Assembly: GCA_015657535.1 (NCBI GenBank)
Contig: JADHZB010001261.1
Span: 1,565 to 24,127 of the forward strand
Direction of reading: 5' to 3'
Length of the DNA: 22,563 bases
DNA from: Nephromyces sp. MM_2019
Taxonomy: Eukaryota; Apicomplexa; Aconoidasida; Nephromycida
A model generated the notes under the pieces. The model ran no database searches. It was not told the DNA's origin and worked only from the letters and a program-made list of their open reading frames with translations. The first letter of the stretch is position 1. Every line of letters begins with the position of its first letter. This document shows, piece by piece, positions 20,301 through 22,563 of this stretch. Position numbers and translations under genes: made by a program.

Positions 20301-22511
20301 GGTGCCAAAAGAAATGATTTTTCGTCTAAAAAGTGTTTGAGAGGATGAAGCTGGCGAAATCTTCAAATCTTTGAAAACATTTCGTCTATATTCTTCAAAA
20401 TGTAGATTTTCAAGGTTTTAGCTCACGTTCAAGGCTTAAAAATGCTTTTGCTGCCGATTGTGTGTGCAGCTGTGGCGTCTTCATTATGTACTCTCCAGAG
20501 AAGCCTCTATTGAATGTAGCTTACTCTTCATGCGCCGTGATAATCACGCAGATTTGGACCTTTTGGATGTTTACAAGGTGATTTCATATCTTTTTTTTAT
20601 TTGGATTTTTTGGTGGGTTTTATTACTGTTAACAGAGACGCAAAGAGCAGCGCATAGTAGCAAAAGCACACAGATGCATGCACGCACACAGAGTGAAGCA
20701 CACACATGGAAACGCACACACAAATGCAGTTGCACGCAGTTGCAGTCGCACACGCACACAGATACACCCACACACACAAACACTTTTTTTTCCAACCTTT
20801 CATTGATTTCGATATATTTCGGCGTTTTTTCCGTTTCACCATAGAAAGCGGTTTGCTGTTGTATAAAATTTGTTTAATGGCTGCTCGCCCACCCTCTTTG
20901 AGGCTGTTAATGAGGAAATTCTTGCCCTGCTGGCGGTTTTGAAGCTTTTTTTCCTTTTATGGTGCGAAAGAGACTGCTTTTTCTTTGAAGAATCGTAGAT
21001 TTTCAGTTATTAAGGATATTGAGGGAAAAGCAGACTTTTTACCTTTAAACATCTGAAGAAGTAGAAAATCTCCCGAAAACTTTCGGGATTCGCATGTGAT
21101 CATTGCAATGCATTGACTTTGTTATGCTTGGTAAATAGGCAGTTTTGACGATTGACTTGATGGATTTAATACCTTCATAGAACAAAAATGATGTTTTTTG
21201 GCTTTTTTTTCCTTCTATGGAGTTTTCTGGGGTTCTTTTTCAGTTTTTTCATCTTCAGCGTGTTTTGGGTTTGTTTTTTTGTCGGTTTTTCATCATCTTC
21301 AATGAAGTTCTCCCGCTTCTTTACATTTTTCGCAGAATTCTATTGATATGCGTAACTCCATTACTCACCATGGTGTAGTGATTGCACACGGACTTATCCA
21401 AGCTGGAACAACTAGCGACACTTTTTTGCGAAACAACATGTCGTGGTTTGGAAAGGCTTGTAATTGGGCGAAGTTTTCCGCTACTGCGTCCTTGGGTGTT
21501 GTCTATAAGGTTTGCATTGATTTTCTGCCTTTGTTTATTGCGTCTTCTGTGTGTGCACTTTATATATCTCTGTTTGTGTATCATGTACGTTTTTCTGTGT
21601 GTATATCGTATAATTTGCTGTGTATAGCATACTTTTTTCTGTGCGTGACATGTTTGTGTGTGTGTGTAATGCCCTTCAGAGTGTGCTTGCTTTCCTTTTC
21701 TTTGTGTGTGTTATACGCTCTTCTGTGATTGATGCTTTCCTGTGTGTGTTGAATTTGCGAATTTGAAAGCTACTTCACCTTGTGATAATACTGTGTATTT
21801 ATTGCATCAGAAAGAACTTACGACTTTGAAGATAACGTTATCTTCATGGTTATTAGAAGGTATTTTATGAGCTATTCATTTAATTTGTGTGTGTGTTGCT
21901 TTTTGCTCGATATTTTCAGGGCCATATTAAGCAATCAAAGTCAGTCCTTTCGGCTTACTTGCCTTCTTCAGAAGTCACACGGCAGAGCCCCTATTTGGAG
22001 GGTGGTGCTCTATATGCCTTAGGTAATTTTTATCTTCAAGCTGCCGCCTGATGAAGATTTGATGGAAATTTCATGAGTGTAATGAGCTTTAAGCAGAATC
22101 CCACGAAATTTCTCTTTCCAATCATCTAATCTTCTACTCTGCAATCGAGCACTGCTCATTTTTGTAGCAAAGCTGAAAAAGGATAGCCTTTTTGATGAAA
22201 TAATTTGATTTTTTTGGCCATTCTCTTCATCTTTTGGATGTGCGTGTTCGGCGTTGATAACATAAAGCCCTTAAAAAGTTTTAAAAGCATTAGAATGCTC
22301 AATTTTCACTGTGTGTGTGTGTGTGTGTTCTTTTTTCAGGTCTTGTGCATGCTAATCAGCACTACAGCGATATGCGACAGTATATATTGGAGCAGCTTCG
22401 CAAAGCTTCACGTGACGAAGTTCTTCAGCATGGAGCTTGCTTAGGTTTAGGTATTCTCTGTTTGGGCGAACATGATGAAGGTATCATAAATTTTTTAGAG
22501 ATCTTAACAGA
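14315..22511 (+). CDS. RPN2: 26S proteasome regulatory subunit Rpn2/PSMD1 (5' part, ten exons)
   Basis: Rpn2 is the largest non-ATPase scaffold of the 26S proteasome base; its proteasome/cyclosome (PC) repeat toroid holds ubiquitin-receptor and lid contacts. Exons, all with GT-AG borders and compatible phases: 14315-14475, 15582-15751, 16277-16381, 17540-17700, 18530-18785, 19031-19302, 20470-20577, 21336-21509, 21920-22022, and 22340 to 22480 or 22511. The start [20 protein letters not shown] matches the VTSAAG N-terminus of the family. Later blocks match human PSMD1 in order: [76 protein letters not shown] and [13 protein letters not shown], the last three being PC repeats. Exon 6 (19031-19302) is a Ser/Ala/Glu-rich linker where the family is variable. 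About 550 residues are present of a usual 900-1000; the rest lies beyond the right edge. The end of exon 10 is uncertain: a donor at 22481 or reading on to 22511 both fit. Confidence 0.97.
14885..15165. repeat. TG-rich tract in RPN2 intron 1
   Basis: TG-rich low-complexity sequence with ttgtgtgcttttttt-like interruptions. The 124-codon plus-strand ORF through it (Cys/Val/Leu-rich) has no similarity to Rpn2 and lies in an intron bounded by exons 14315-14475 and 15582-15751. Confidence 0.8.
15451..15552. repeat. Duplicated 40-bp segment upstream of RPN2 exon 2
   Basis: Two near-identical copies (15451-15490 and 15512-15552) share the core cagtgtatatacac followed by a T tract and gatatt, about 61 bp apart. 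The second copy leads into a TTTTTTCAG site and then the acceptor used for exon 2 at 15580-15581, so the duplication includes the 3' splice-site region. Confidence 0.85.
19686..19855. repeat. Perfect 71-bp tandem repeat in RPN2 intron 6
   Basis: Two complete copies (19686-19756, 19757-19827) and a third partial copy (19828-19855) with no mismatch visible. Each begins tttcacttgctatcacacac and contains a CA tract followed by ctctctctaaacccctcacc. Perfect identity points to a recent duplication. Confidence 0.96.
20640..20785. repeat. CA-rich tract in RPN2 intron 7
   Basis: Imperfect CA repeat on the plus strand with cacacagatgcatgcacgc-like pieces. It is one of the few intronic tracts in RPN2 whose sense strand is CA rather than TG. 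Confidence 0.8.
21540..21745. repeat. TG-rich tract in RPN2 intron 8
   Basis: TG-rich, T-rich imperfect repeat (gtgtgtatcgtataatttgc and similar) directly after the donor at 21510. The plus-strand ORF continuing from exon 8 into it is intron read-through. Confidence 0.75.
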
Positions 22512-22526
22512 GTGTTGATAGCGTAT

Positions 22527-22563
22527 ACACACACACACACACAGAAAAGCAACCACACACACA
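22527..22563. repeat. CA repeat at right edge
   Basis: CA tract beginning after gcgtat, presumably within RPN2 intron 10; truncated by the window end. Confidence 0.8.

Overview
This is nuclear DNA from an intron-rich protist. The best guess is an alveolate, most likely an apicomplexan: the proteasome subunit Rpn2 reads like apicomplexan/eukaryotic Rpn2 and is cut by nine long introns, and a short-headed myosin lies next to it. Placement below that level is not supported by the sequence. Exons run about 60-270 bp; introns run from about 80 bp to over 1 kb and are AT-rich and full of TG/CA tracts. Nothing bacterial, no operons, no ribosome binding sites, no CRISPR array and no convincing tRNA or rRNA gene was seen. 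Because the exons are short and mostly lack ATG codons, simple ORF calling misses nearly all the real coding sequence; most of the longest ORFs are translations of simple repeats.

Layout. (1) About 1-6155, minus strand: the N-terminal half of a conventional myosin heavy chain. Seven phase-compatible exons run from the start codon at 6155 through the SH3-like domain, P-loop and switch I to 1584; the rest of the gene leaves the left edge. Its introns carry three large minisatellites (714-911, 2031-2640, 5401-5668). (2) About 6644-8217, minus strand: five phase-compatible exons resembling the C-terminal half of a second, divergent myosin motor. Its N-terminal half was not found. (3) About 8218-12214: mostly repeat-rich or stop-rich DNA without a recognisable gene, including a 1.3 kb stretch (9541-10860) almost free of TG repeats and ORFs, and a GC-rich potentially structured island (11795-11885). 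(4) About 12215-14209, minus strand: a chain of exon-like segments of an unrecognised protein gene. (5) 14315 to the right edge, plus strand: RPN2 (PSMD1), the largest 26S proteasome base subunit; ten exons cover roughly the first 550 residues and the gene continues past the window.

The unrecognised minus-strand gene and RPN2 are head to head, with only about 100 bp between the first coding segments, so a shared promoter is possible. The genes do not form one pathway: two motor-protein loci sit beside a proteasome gene. The main items for follow-up are the tandem and divergent myosin, the unrecognised gene, TG-tract-embedded 3' splice sites, and the perfect 71-bp tandem repeat in an RPN2 intron.
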